Part shown: piece after piece, positions 7,091 to 15,918 of the stretch | Position numbering within the stretch: the stretch's first letter is position 1 | Layout of the letters: each line of letters begins with the position of its first letter | DNA from: Denitrovibrio sp. | Lineage (GTDB): Bacteria; Chrysiogenota; Deferribacteres; Deferribacterales; Geovibrionaceae | Direction: 5' to 3' | Assembly: GCA_002869145.1 (NCBI GenBank) | Contig: PKTM01000006.1 | Span: 1 to 52,028 of the forward strand | DNA: 52,028 nt | Notes under the pieces: model-generated | The model's input: the letters and a program-made list of their open reading frames with translations, nothing else | What the model was told of the DNA's origin: nothing | Databases searched by the model: none | Position numbers and translations under genes: made by a program

Positions 7091-8980
7091 ATGAAGTTTA
7101 GAGCTATTGAAGATACCACAGTAATTATTGAGCTGCTGCAGTCTTTTTACCTGTTCAACCATGTTTCAAAAGAGAGGCTGGTTGTGATGACAGAGAAGGC
7201 TCATTTTGTGTCGTTAGAGAAGGATGAATATCTTTTTAAAAGAGGCGAATCATATCATAGAGGAGTGTATGTACTTCTTGAAGGTGAGATTGCCCTTTAC
7301 CCAACTGATTCTGACAGTATAGACATGACATACGGTGACCTCGTTGGACTTACAACCTTTTTGGGTAAGTCAAACTATTCTGTAACAGCAAAAGCGGACA
7401 CCACTAGCGAGCTTGTCTTTTTGCCTGAAATATGTATCTACAAGCTCATGGAGGAGTTTGAAGATTTTCGCACTAAATATAATAAGCTGACTTTTGAACG
7501 TCTTTCCAAGATATCCGGAGGTAATCCGGCTGGCATAACTGAAAACACTTATAAATCTGTGGGCGGCTGTATGGTTACCCCTGTCTTTACTATACAAGGT
7601 TCGCAAAGTGTGTTTGAAGCATCGTCTATTATGGCTGAGCACAAAGTAGGCTCGCTGATAGTTACATCCCCCGAAGGGAACCTTGAGGGGATAATAACCT
7701 CTAAACATCTTGTACATAAGTATTTAGGCAATCCTTCCAGAGCGGCCATACCTGATGCTGTGTCTCACTATATGAACACAGACCCAGTGGCTATGCAGCC
7801 TGAATTTCCAGTTGTGGAAGCAATAGCCGAATTACAGCAAAAAGGTGAAGACTACGCCATAGTTATTAAAGCTCACAAGCCAGTTGGGCTTATTTCTAAC
7901 AAAGACCTGATGCATTTAGTCTTCCAAAACAGCAATGTATATAATTCCCACATAAACGGAATGACGACTCTGGATCAGCTGAGAGATGCGCACAGAAGCC
8001 TTTTTGACATTGCAAAAAACCTTGTAGCAAACTCCAGACTTACTAGCAACATTCTGCCGATACTGTCATCAGTTCACCTGAACATTCAGAAAAAAGTTTA
8101 TAAGATAACTCTGGATTCAGTGGATAAGGACGTTCTTGAAACAATGAAGCGTGTTACAAGCTCTATGATTATAATGGGCAGCGGCGGCAGGAAAGAGATG
8201 ATGCTTGACCCTGATCAGGATCATGCGTTTATTCTGGAAACCGGAGCCACAGAAGAAGACAAAGCAAAATTCATAAGTTTTGGAGAGGTTTTTGCAGACA
8301 ATCTCGAATATGTAGGCTACTCAAAATGCAAAGGCAATATAATGGCATCCAATCCAGACATGGTTAAAACCATAAAACAGTGGAAAAAGACTATTGCCGG
8401 CTGGATAAACGAGCCCGGAAAAGGCGGCGGTTTTTTGTGGTCAGCAGTTTTTTTTGACATGGACAGGTTTGAAGGCGATGAGACACTTGTTTGGGATCTT
8501 AAACAGTTTATATCGGTCAATGTTCCCGAACGTTCTGTTTTTCTAATACAGATGCTGGAGAGGGATCTGAACACCAAACAGCCTATATCTATGTTTGGCA
8601 GGATAAACCTTGAGAAAGAAGGAGAGAAAAAGGGAACCATAAACCTGAAAACAGCCGCACTCACTTTTCTTGTGGATGTGACAAGGGCATACACTCTGCA
8701 CACAGGGCTGAACGACCTGAATACCCTAGAGCGTGCCCGCCACCTTGAGCGTAAAAAAGTACTGGCACCAGAAACAGTCTCTGACTTACAGGTTGCATAT
8801 GAAACCATAGTTGATCTGCTTCTGAAAGAGCAGATAGCAAAGGTTGAAGAGGGTGGATACGCCAACAAGAACATTAACCCTGATGAACTCTCCATATATA
8901 ATAGAGAACGTTTGAAAGAATCTCTAACATTTATCACAAAATATCTTAGCAAGGCAGTCAGATTTCTGAAAATGAGCTGA
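7091..8980 (+). CDS. cNMP-binding / CBS pair / DUF294 nucleotidyltransferase signalling protein
   Basis: A 629-residue cytosolic protein. Residues about 10-130 form a cyclic nucleotide-binding barrel (KDEYLFKRGES, GVYVLLEGEIALY). Residues about 160-285 hold two CBS motifs. Residues about 300-450 are a DUF294 GlnD-like nucleotidyltransferase with the signature GSGGRKEMMLDPDQDHAF, which supplies the glycine-serine loop and metal-binding D-x-D. The rest matches the DUF294 carboxy-terminal helical domain. Such proteins are encoded beside ActP/DUF485 in many bacteria and probably sense nucleotide or energy state and modify a partner; the target is not known. It faces away from the acetate genes across a shared control region. 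Confidence 0.88.
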   Translation: MKFRAIEDTTVIIELLQSFYLFNHVSKERLVVMTEKAHFVSLEKDEYLFKRGESYHRGVYVLLEGEIALYPTDSDSIDMTYGDLVGLTTFLGKSNYSVTAKADTTSELVFLPEICIYKLMEEFEDFRTKYNKLTFERLSKISGGNPAGITENTYKSVGGCMVTPVFTIQGSQSVFEASSIMAEHKVGSLIVTSPEGNLEGIITSKHLVHKYLGNPSRAAIPDAVSHYMNTDPVAMQPEFPVVEAIAELQQKGEDYAIVIKAHKPVGLISNKDLMHLVFQNSNVYNSHINGMTTLDQLRDAHRSLFDIAKNLVANSRLTSNILPILSSVHLNIQKKVYKITLDSVDKDVLETMKRVTSSMIIMGSGGRKEMMLDPDQDHAFILETGATEEDKAKFISFGEVFADNLEYVGYSKCKGNIMASNPDMVKTIKQWKKTIAGWINEPGKGGGFLWSAVFFDMDRFEGDETLVWDLKQFISVNVPERSVFLIQMLERDLNTKQPISMFGRINLEKEGEKKGTINLKTAALTFLVDVTRAYTLHTGLNDLNTLERARHLERKKVLAPETVSDLQVAYETIVDLLLKEQIAKVEEGGYANKNINPDELSIYNRERLKESLTFITKYLSKAVRFLKMS

Positions 8981-9100
8981 TGCTTCAGCACTAGTTGACC
9001 TTATTGTGTTTTTATGATTATCTAAACACAAAACGTAGATAGCCTACACGGTCTTTAGAGGCTATTATCCCTTCGAAGTCAATCTTATATGGAGTTTTCG

Positions 9101-9493
9101 ATGAAAAAGATGACTGTACTTGTCTCAGTGGAGAATGGATGCGCAGCGAAAAAAGTTTTAAAACTCGCAAAGCATAAACTGGGGCTGAAGAAGGGTGCAC
9201 GTGTTTTGACCAAAGACGGCCGCAAGGTTATCTTTGTTTCAGGTATTATCCAGAAGACAGTTGCTGATGCTACGGAGCTGTCCAAATACAAAAACTACGA
9301 CATGGTTGTTATCCCTTCGTTTGAGGAAGGAGTTAAGGCGTTCCCGAAGATTCAGGATATCAAGATATTTATTAACAATATACTTGGTTTTTCAGTGTTT
9401 GTCTGTGCTGTTCCGCCTAGTTCAAACGACAAACAGATTGAGGATGCCGCCGATAACATTTGTGATATTGTGTCAGCAAATATCGGTTTATAA
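9101..9493 (+). CDS. Conserved small protein of unknown function
   Basis: A 130-residue soluble protein that I do not recognise. Start chosen at 9101, six bases after GGAG (9091-9094); an earlier in-frame ATG at 9089 overlaps that site. It begins MKKMTVLVSVENGCAAKKVLK and alternates beta-type stretches (KVIFVSGI, YDMVVIPSF, FSVFVCAVP) with helices, like a small Rossmann-type or universal-stress-like fold. No catalytic motif stands out. It is 16 bp upstream of a glycosyltransferase gene in the same direction. Confidence 0.6.
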   Translation: MKKMTVLVSVENGCAAKKVLKLAKHKLGLKKGARVLTKDGRKVIFVSGIIQKTVADATELSKYKNYDMVVIPSFEEGVKAFPKIQDIKIFINNILGFSVFVCAVPPSSNDKQIEDAADNICDIVSANIGL

Positions 9494-9509
9494 CTCCTAA
9501 TATTTACAT

Positions 9510-10844
9510 ATGCGGATTGCCTTTACAGGTAATCACAGACGTACTTTAATCTTTGCGGAAATCGCAAAGCATCTGACGGCACTCGGGCATGAGGTTTTCT
9601 GGATAGCCACTGGCTCACATGAGATGTCTGCTATCCTTGCGCCCTTTCAAAACATTCTTACTATTGATAAAACAGCTAAAGGTTCTCTCGACAGTTTTGA
9701 AAAATATTCACATATAACTGTCAACGGCATAATAGCGTCCGACAGGATATTGCAGAAAATGCCATATGAAAAATCTGTCAGATATGTTTCTGCCTGCTGC
9801 ACACAGATAAAAACCTTTTTGGCAGATAACAATATTGATTTGGTCTTCGGTGAGGTTACCTGGGCGCACGAAATGGTAACTGCTGGGTTATGCCGTCAGC
9901 TTGATATACCTTTTCTTTCCCCTGTTAATGTGCGATACCCCTCAGATAGATTTGCCTTTTTCGAGGGAGTATTTCAGCAGAATATTATCGCAGTTTCAAA
10001 GGAAATTAATTTGTCAGAAGGCATTAAACTTTATGACAGATTCATAAACTACGGGGCGATGCCTTTTTATATGCAGCAGGTCAGAAAACCGCTTGCTAAG
10101 AAAGTGGTATATCATATCAAAAGATACATGACAGGCGACACTGAGGATATGACCGTGCCTTCTATGCATAGACTTATAAGTAAGAGCTTAAGAAAATTCT
10201 TTTCGCCCAAAATGCCTGAGAGTAAGCCTTCGGGAAGGTATATATATCTTCCGCTTCAGTGCACACCAGAATCTTCAATAGACATACAGGCTGGTTATTA
10301 TATGGATCAGCTCAACTTTGTAAAAGGTGTTGCCAGAAGCATTCCCGCTGACTTTAAGCTGGCAGTAAAGCCGCATCCTTTAAACAGCTACAGCAGAAGA
10401 TTTTATCGTGAACTGTCAAAGATTCCTTCAGTAGAGATAGCCAACGCACAGAGCATTCGGCTGATAGAGTACGCTGCTGCTGTTGTTTCCATATCTTCAA
10501 CTGCTTGCTATGAAGCGGGACTTTGCGGCATACCTGCTGTGGTTTTTTGCGACACTTTTTATACCGATTTGCCAACGGTGAAGCGCTGCGGTTCTATTGA
10601 AAAACTGCGCGGAACCATAACAGATGCAATAGATGCATATACAGAAGAAAATGTTGTTAAAACATTTCTGGCAAGGCTTTATTCGTCTTCTTATGAAGGT
10701 TTCTGTGAATCACCAGACGTATATGCGGACGCACTTTCATCCTCTAATATATATAAGGTTTCAAAAGCTTTTGAGGAAGTGGTGAGTTTTTACTCCTCTT
10801 CGAAATCTGCCACAGATGATTCTATATGCTCTAAGTTGATCTGA
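9510..10844 (+). CDS. Capsule/surface polysaccharide glycosyltransferase-like protein
   Basis: A 444-residue protein with a GT-B style architecture. The amino half has FTGNHRRTLIFAEIAKHL and a DLVFGE strand. The carboxy half has IYLPLQCTPESS followed by MDQLNFV, then KPHP and SISSTACYEAGLCGIPAVVF, which resemble the capsule-synthesis (KpsS/KpsC-like) family that adds sugars to surface polysaccharide. No membrane segment is seen, so it likely acts at the cytoplasmic face of the inner membrane. The last 55 bp overlap the convergent gene at 10790-11677, which is unusual. Confidence 0.6.
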   Translation: MRIAFTGNHRRTLIFAEIAKHLTALGHEVFWIATGSHEMSAILAPFQNILTIDKTAKGSLDSFEKYSHITVNGIIASDRILQKMPYEKSVRYVSACCTQIKTFLADNNIDLVFGEVTWAHEMVTAGLCRQLDIPFLSPVNVRYPSDRFAFFEGVFQQNIIAVSKEINLSEGIKLYDRFINYGAMPFYMQQVRKPLAKKVVYHIKRYMTGDTEDMTVPSMHRLISKSLRKFFSPKMPESKPSGRYIYLPLQCTPESSIDIQAGYYMDQLNFVKGVARSIPADFKLAVKPHPLNSYSRRFYRELSKIPSVEIANAQSIRLIEYAAAVVSISSTACYEAGLCGIPAVVFCDTFYTDLPTVKRCGSIEKLRGTITDAIDAYTEENVVKTFLARLYSSSYEGFCESPDVYADALSSSNIYKVSKAFEEVVSFYSSSKSATDDSICSKLI

Positions 10845-11677
10845 TAGGCCTCAAAAAGCGAGTTTCGTGCCTCTTCAGGTGCTATGTGCATACCAGCTAT
10901 AACAATCTCCCCTTTATGTTTTAGCTTTGCGCTGTAAAGGTCGTGTTCGCCTGTTGATTGCTCATCAAAGTTTTTTCCGGCAATTTTAAGTTTCCCTGCA
11001 AAGTTTTCCTCCAGCATCTTTTTAACGAATTTGCGTACGAGTTCTTTGTCCAGAGAGCCTTTACTGTGACCCATAGATACAGCGAGGTCGATCTTTAGAC
11101 CTTTCAGGGTGTTTAGCATTTCGAAATTATCGCCGTATTCACTGGCGAGAACAGAATCTACAAAATCAGCCGCAGGTGCTTCTACGCTTATGTTTATCTT
11201 GCGATAAACCTCCCACTGTGTGACTTCGTCATATGCGTTGTTCACAAATATAGGGCTGATACCAGCTGACTGGTCGTCGGTTAGCCAGCGGGCAAAATCG
11301 GCAAAACCTGATGCTCCGGGACCAAAACCGCCGGAAAACATGACAAGGCACTGTTTTATAGGGTCTATAAGCCCGTAGCTTATATCTCCAAGCATCCCTC
11401 CCTCAAGGGGAGCCTGTTGGATTTCACCTTCGCGGTTGAACCAGACAGGGAGGAATTGTTTCTCTTTAATTAGGCTTACTATATGCAGTTTCCTATCTGG
11501 CAGTTCTATAGGTTCAAAAATTTTAAACATAAGCTCACGTGAGCGGCCGTCAAAAAAACCGTAGTCCATTCCGCCCTCGGCCAGGGTGGTGAGCCTGTCG
11601 TCAAGGTCGTGATAGAATATCTCTTCGGCTGCTTCCAGCCTGTAATAGTTGACAGTAATACTTTTTCTTTCAGACAT
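10790..11677 (-). CDS. Uncharacterised 295-residue protein
   Basis: A soluble protein I cannot assign to a function. It starts MSERKSITVNYYRLE after an AAGGAT site. The first 110 residues look like a beta-rich domain (LHIVSLIKEKQFLPVWF, GDISYGLIDPIKQCLVMFSGGFG). The middle (about 140-190) is of mixed structure. The tail is helical and ends in acidic residues (SSVADFEEE). A loose likeness to the DUF6731 group was considered but is unproven. Its 3' end overlaps the convergent glycosyltransferase gene by 55 bp, so both carboxy termini are encoded by the same DNA. Confidence 0.6.
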   Translation of the reverse strand: MSERKSITVNYYRLEAAEEIFYHDLDDRLTTLAEGGMDYGFFDGRSRELMFKIFEPIELPDRKLHIVSLIKEKQFLPVWFNREGEIQQAPLEGGMLGDISYGLIDPIKQCLVMFSGGFGPGASGFADFARWLTDDQSAGISPIFVNNAYDEVTQWEVYRKINISVEAPAADFVDSVLASEYGDNFEMLNTLKGLKIDLAVSMGHSKGSLDKELVRKFVKKMLEENFAGKLKIAGKNFDEQSTGEHDLYSAKLKHKGEIVIAGMHIAPEEARNSLFEAYQINLEHIESSVADFEEE

Positions 11678-11768
11678 TTTTTATCCTTTTAATTGAATAG
11701 GTATTGAGTTTGCAAAAGACTATCATATACTATTGAGTAAGAATTTCAAAGACTATATGAGGTGAAAA

Positions 11769-12062
11769 ATGAGCGCGATGGCATTTGTATCCATAACACC
11801 GCTGGGCGAGGGCGAATCAGTTTCAGAGTATGTTTCAAGGGCTGTAAAGGTTATTAAAGACAGCGGTCTTGAGTGGACGTTAACCCCAATGGGAACAATA
11901 GTAGAAGGCGAGAAGCTGGAGGATGTGCTCACTGTTATAACGCACGCGGCAGAAGAGCTTGATGAGTGCGATAGATTATCAATATCTATTAAAGTGGACT
12001 ATCGAAAAAACAAGCCTATAGGGCTGGAAACTAAGGTTAAATCAGTGATGGATAAGCTTTAG
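11769..12062 (+). CDS. MTH1187/YkoF-type thiamine-binding family protein (UPF0045)
   Basis: A 97-residue ferredoxin-fold protein with the family pattern SITPLGEGESVSEYVSRAVKV, LEWTLTPMGTIVEG and RLSISIKVDYRK. Members of this family bind thiamine or a related ligand and form tetramers; their exact role is not settled. It has a GAGGTG ribosome site. It diverges from the 295-residue gene across 91 bp and is followed by a small reading frame on the same strand. Confidence 0.82.
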   Translation: MSAMAFVSITPLGEGESVSEYVSRAVKVIKDSGLEWTLTPMGTIVEGEKLEDVLTVITHAAEELDECDRLSISIKVDYRKNKPIGLETKVKSVMDKL

Positions 12063-12123
12063 GGCTAATGTTACATTTAAATCGTCCGATTATAGTTGTA
12101 GAAAGTAATTGTTGGTGGACGAT

Positions 12124-12310
12124 GTTTAAAGAAGATATACTTTACGGCGGACACGAAGAGCTTAAGGAGAGGATTAAACAGCTGAAAGCTGTTGTTAATA
12201 GGTGCTCAAAACACGGTGATGATGCTCATGAGCATGTCACTGTTATAGTTGAGCTGGTTAATGGGATGGAGAGTATTCTGGACAAGTACTCAAAGTCGGA
12301 AGCGATGTGA
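12124..12310 (+). CDS. Small helical protein of unknown function
   Basis: A 61-residue frame starting MFKEDILYGGHEELKERIKQ. It is mostly helical with a His-rich centre (KHGDDAHEHVTV). The start at 12124 follows GGTGG at about four bases; an upstream in-frame ATG at 12068 has no ribosome site. It lies just after the UPF0045 gene and before a terminator, so it may be the last gene of that unit. No family is recognised. Confidence 0.45.
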
Positions 12311-12340
12311 TCTTTATCAAAAATTGGGAAAAAATTTCCT

Positions 12341-12378
12341 AACCCGCTTGAGGTAATGCCTTTGGCGGGTTCTTTTTT
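12341..12378 (+). terminator. Rho-independent terminator
   Basis: Stem AACCCGC (12341-12347) with GCGGGTT (12365-12371), followed by CTTTTTT. It ends the UPF0045 and small-protein unit. Confidence 0.8.
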
Positions 12379-12411
12379 GGCTGATTTAAGGCAAAATTTT
12401 CCATAAAAAAC

Positions 12412-12427
12412 TGGCACGCCGCTTGAT
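12412..12427 (+). promoter_or_regulatory. Possible sigma54 promoter
   Basis: TGGCACGCCGCTTGAT matches the sigma54 consensus TGGCACG-N4-TTGC at all positions except the -12 element, which reads TTGA. It lies 34 bp before the start at 12462. The -12 mismatch makes activity uncertain. Confidence 0.4.
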
Positions 12428-12461
12428 ATATATAAACCGACAGAGTAAACAGGAGCAAGAC

Positions 12462-12866
12462 ATGGCTACAATGGCAGCAAACTTTCAAACTGGAAGCCTC
12501 AAGCAAAGAGCAGGGGATAGTATCCTCTTCGCTGCAAAAGATGAGCAGCTTCTGGATAGAGTTTATGATTTTCCTGAGGCACTGCCAGAGAAAGCTATGG
12601 ATATGCTTGTGGAGATGGCGAGCGATGACGAGGTTTCTAATAAGGAGATGGATTATATCTATTTTATAGTTGTTACTCTCCCGCTTATGGCCACTTCCGG
12701 TATGTTTAAAGACCAGAAGAACTGGTTTCTGAAAGAGAATAGATGCAGTTTTAAAGACTATATAAGATATAGATTGAATAAATTAAACTATATGGCCTCA
12801 AATGGCTATGATAGAGCTTTTTGTGAGCGTATCAGACAGCTCCTTTGGAGATTCACTGTTGTTTGA
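12462..12866 (+). CDS. Small uncharacterised helical protein
   Basis: A 134-residue protein starting MATMAANFQTGSLKQ after AGGAGC. It appears alpha-helical and acidic in the first half (EALPEKAMDMLVEMASDDEV) and basic/aromatic in the second (KDYIRYRLNKLNYMAS). No known domain, signal peptide or membrane helix is recognised. A sigma54-like sequence lies immediately upstream and a terminator downstream, so it appears to be a single-gene unit that may be conditionally expressed. Confidence 0.6.
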   Translation: MATMAANFQTGSLKQRAGDSILFAAKDEQLLDRVYDFPEALPEKAMDMLVEMASDDEVSNKEMDYIYFIVVTLPLMATSGMFKDQKNWFLKENRCSFKDYIRYRLNKLNYMASNGYDRAFCERIRQLLWRFTVV

Positions 12867-12937
12867 CCTCACGCACCGGCAGAGCCGGCACTAAACACGG
12901 CGTCGAAAGCGTGAATTGTTCACGTTTATACTGTCCT

Positions 12938-12970
12938 GGGGGTGCATTCTTGTACCCCCTTTCTTTTTTA
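12938..12970 (+). terminator. Rho-independent terminator
   Basis: Stem GGGGGT (12938-12943) with ACCCCC (12954-12959), then TTTCTTTTTT. A short perfect hairpin CGTGAA-ttg-TTCACG (12910-12924) precedes it. Confidence 0.75.
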
Positions 12971-13042
12971 CATTTACTTGATATATTGTTGAAATAAATA
13001 TACCCTGTTATTATAGTTTTATTTCTTTTCAAATGGTGGGCC

Positions 13043-14872
13043 ATGTCGGTTACAAATAAGGTCTCAGTGTACATTTTTACAATTGTATTTATCCTTACTT
13101 GTGTGTTTGTTGTACATACTGTTTTTTCTAAAGTTGCTACATTTGAGTTAATTGAAAAAGCACAAGTGCAAGTGATAAAGAATGTTTATGATGGCTTTCC
13201 TCAAACTGTATACAGCATTATTGATAAATATCATCGAAACTTTGTTAATAACAAAGAATTAATGCAGGCTTTTAAAGATGGTAAAAGAGGCCTTTTTGCA
13301 TCATTTGGTCAAAATATTTTTAATCAGTTTTCCGAAGAAGCAGATCGTTTAAGAGTTAATATACATGTTCACAATAAAAATGGGTTAACTTTCTACAGAT
13401 TTCATAAGCCAGAATACTTTGGTGATTCTCTCATTGAAGTAAGGCCTATGATTAAGAAAGTTTTTACTGAAAAAAAAGTAGTGAAAGGTTTTGAAATAGG
13501 GAAAAGCGGTCTTTTCCAAAGAGTTGCCTACACAATATTTGACCAAAATGAATTTCTAGGAATCATAGAGTTCGGTGTAGACATAAACTACTTTTCTTCA
13601 AAAATAAATTCGATAACAAATATTAAAACAAGCCTTTTGATCAAACATGAATACATTAAAGATTTTAATGACTTTTTTTATTATTTTAAAGTTGATGATA
13701 AGTATATGGTATTTAATAATGACCCAGAACTGTTTGCAAAGCTAAATGAGATGTCTCTCGACAATAGATACTATACCGTTGGTAAAAAATATTACTCGAC
13801 AATGAAAGGTTTTCCTCTTAAAAACTTTAACGGTGAAAATATTGGTGAGTTCCTGTTTATTTTGGACAGAACAGAGCTTATGCACTGGATATTTAATTAC
13901 GTTATTAAAGTAGCAGTGCTTTTTTTTATATCTCTGATAATAATTTACTATATCGTCAGGAATAAGATAAAACCTATGGTTAGTGATGTAGAGAATAATT
14001 ATCTGGAGGCCAACAGGGAGCTGGAAAGAATCAATAAAGACCTTGAGAAGCGTGTAGAAATAATGATTGAGAAAAACAGACAAAACGAAGAACTTATGCA
14101 CAGCAGAAACAAGCTTGCGGACATGGGACGAATGATAAATGCTCTGGCACATCATTGGCGGCAGCCGCTCAACGCACTTGGACTTTATGTTCAGGATGTC
14201 ACTGAAAATGTGAAAGAGGGGAATGTTTCTGATGAGTATATTGACGAATTTAGAAAAGAGTCTATGGGTATGATAAAGCAGCTTTCGTCTACTATTGACG
14301 ACTTTCGCTCATTTTTTAAGAGCGAATCCTCTGATGACCCGGAGTTTGAAATTATCCACAGAGTAATAAACATACTGCGGCTTATGAAGTCTCAGCTTGA
14401 TAATAACTATATATCACTTGACGTAAGCTGCACTTGTGACAATAGCACTTTTGAGTGTGGAGAGAATTTGAATGAACCTGAATGTCTTTGCACAAAATAT
14501 TTGATAAAAGGATATAAGACTGAGTTCAAACAGGTCATTCTTAGCATTATAAACAATTCTATAGATGCCATAATAGATAACAGGAAGGCAGGAGCCATTA
14601 CTAATGGCGAGTTAAAATTTCGTGTTATTGCTGACAGTAATATGATCAATCTATTAATCTCTGACAATGGCGGCGGGATCTCAGCATCTGTAGCCGGTAA
14701 TATTTTTGATCCTTATTTTTCTACCAAACAGGAAGGTAAAGGAGCAGGGTTAGGGCTTTATAATGCAAAGGTCATAATAGAGCAACAGTTTGGCGGTGAG
14801 ATAAATTTTAAAAATACCGATGTGGGTGCTGAGTTTATTATCAGCATTCCAACCGCTCGTAGACCAAGCTGA
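13043..14872 (+). CDS. Membrane sensor histidine kinase with a cysteine cluster in the ATPase region
   Basis: A 609-residue kinase. Helix one (about 8-28) and helix two (about 285-305) flank a roughly 255-residue periplasmic sensor of double-Cache type (VHNKNGLTFYRFHKP, RVAYTIFDQNEFLGIIEFGVDI). A coiled linker (315-355) leads to the phosphoacceptor block MINALAHHWRQPLNALG with His370, then N-box IINNSIDAI, G1 ISDNGGGI and G2 GKGAGLGLYNAK. Just before the N-box is a C463-x-C465-x6-C472-x8-C481-x-C483 cluster, unusual for this domain. No response regulator lies beside it, so it is an orphan kinase. The last 32 bp overlap the convergent glycosyltransferase gene. Confidence 0.88.
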   Translation: MSVTNKVSVYIFTIVFILTCVFVVHTVFSKVATFELIEKAQVQVIKNVYDGFPQTVYSIIDKYHRNFVNNKELMQAFKDGKRGLFASFGQNIFNQFSEEADRLRVNIHVHNKNGLTFYRFHKPEYFGDSLIEVRPMIKKVFTEKKVVKGFEIGKSGLFQRVAYTIFDQNEFLGIIEFGVDINYFSSKINSITNIKTSLLIKHEYIKDFNDFFYYFKVDDKYMVFNNDPELFAKLNEMSLDNRYYTVGKKYYSTMKGFPLKNFNGENIGEFLFILDRTELMHWIFNYVIKVAVLFFISLIIIYYIVRNKIKPMVSDVENNYLEANRELERINKDLEKRVEIMIEKNRQNEELMHSRNKLADMGRMINALAHHWRQPLNALGLYVQDVTENVKEGNVSDEYIDEFRKESMGMIKQLSSTIDDFRSFFKSESSDDPEFEIIHRVINILRLMKSQLDNNYISLDVSCTCDNSTFECGENLNEPECLCTKYLIKGYKTEFKQVILSIINNSIDAIIDNRKAGAITNGELKFRVIADSNMINLLISDNGGGISASVAGNIFDPYFSTKQEGKGAGLGLYNAKVIIEQQFGGEINFKNTDVGAEFIISIPTARRPS

Positions 14873-15785
14873 AAACTTCGTCAGAGGTGATGCTTTCACG
14901 GCATTGTATCTGACAGTCTGTGCTATATTTTCCATCTTTTTCACAAGGAGAGCAGCTCAGCGAAGACCTGAGCGTTGCTGTGTTTTTCTGCTCGCCTAAC
15001 ACTTTGGCAGGGTCTGTGGACGTAAAAATGCCTATCTTGAATGTACTGGTACAGCATGCCAGATGCAGAAGCCCGGAATCATTCCCTATGAAGATATTTG
15101 CATTATTTATTATATGGTAAGCATCTGAAAGAGAAGTTTTACCGCACATGTCATTAATGCGTTTGTCGTTTATTCCAATTTTATCATTCTCGAGCCCAAG
15201 CAGGATAATTTTCTGATTAGTTTTATCTAAAAGATCTCTTATAAGCTCTTCGTAACCGCTCCATCTTCTGCATTTATCATCATTTTTGGCATTTCTTGCA
15301 CCACCGGGCGCTATGGCTATATATGGAGCATCAATCACATACGGTTCTTCTGATGGGAAAAAATGATATTCAGTGTTTCCGGCATTTCCGCACAAGAGTT
15401 TGCTGTACCTTTCTGCTCTAGGCTTTTCTGAAGAAATCAAGCTTATGGATTTTATATCAGGCACACCCGCTAACATCGCAGGAATAGCCCATCTTTTGTC
15501 CTTGTGAAGCACATAGCAGGTTTTGACTCCTTTCAGCATCTGAGATATTCTATACGTCTCTTTTGCTTTTTGGAACGATGTGCCTGTGTATATGGTTGAG
15601 TCACTGAAAGTGTGAAGTTTGTCTATGTAAGGGCAGTTTACTAAAGCTTCTGCTGCTGATTTGCCGCTGATAAAAGTTATAACAGCTTCTGGGTTTTCAA
15701 TGCGCAGGTTTTTTAATGCAGGAATGGTTTGTATAAGGTCGCCTATGCCGCCGCAACGCAGCACTGCTATGTGTCTGTTTTTCAT
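14841..15785 (-). CDS. Glycosyltransferase family 9 (heptosyltransferase-like)
   Basis: A 314-residue GT-B enzyme with family-9 signatures: VLRCGGIGDLIQTIPAL at the amino terminus, YIAIAPGGARNAKN, IILLG, and the nucleotide-sugar block FIGNDSGLLHLAC. These enzymes add heptose or related sugars to lipopolysaccharide core at the cytoplasmic face of the inner membrane. The carboxy end is cysteine-rich (SSLSCSPCEKD, TDCQIQC), as in several family members. It converges on the histidine kinase gene with a 32-bp overlap. Confidence 0.88.
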   Translation of the reverse strand: MKNRHIAVLRCGGIGDLIQTIPALKNLRIENPEAVITFISGKSAAEALVNCPYIDKLHTFSDSTIYTGTSFQKAKETYRISQMLKGVKTCYVLHKDKRWAIPAMLAGVPDIKSISLISSEKPRAERYSKLLCGNAGNTEYHFFPSEEPYVIDAPYIAIAPGGARNAKNDDKCRRWSGYEELIRDLLDKTNQKIILLGLENDKIGINDKRINDMCGKTSLSDAYHIINNANIFIGNDSGLLHLACCTSTFKIGIFTSTDPAKVLGEQKNTATLRSSLSCSPCEKDGKYSTDCQIQCRESITSDEVFSLVYERLEC

Positions 15786-15871
15786 ATTAGCCTCACTTAA
15801 TGTAAGTATACATGAAAAAAAGCTTTTGGTGAAAATATTGAGCTACATGGTGAGAACCAAAAACAACAAAA

Positions 15872-15891
15872 CCGGAGCGCAGTGGCTCCGG
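15872..15891 (-). terminator. rpsT terminator
   Basis: Stem CCGGAGC (15872-15878) with GCTCCGG (15885-15891). In the minus direction it is followed by TTTTGTTGTTTTT. It ends the ribosomal protein S20 transcript. Confidence 0.8.
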
Positions 15892-15918
15892 CTTATAAGT
15901 ATATTTTATCAGGAAAAA

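Noticed and set aside
12068-12123. Longer start of the small protein at 12124
   Set aside because: The ATG at 12068 is only 6 bp after the previous stop, has no ribosome site, and the added residues look random; GGTGG precedes 12124.
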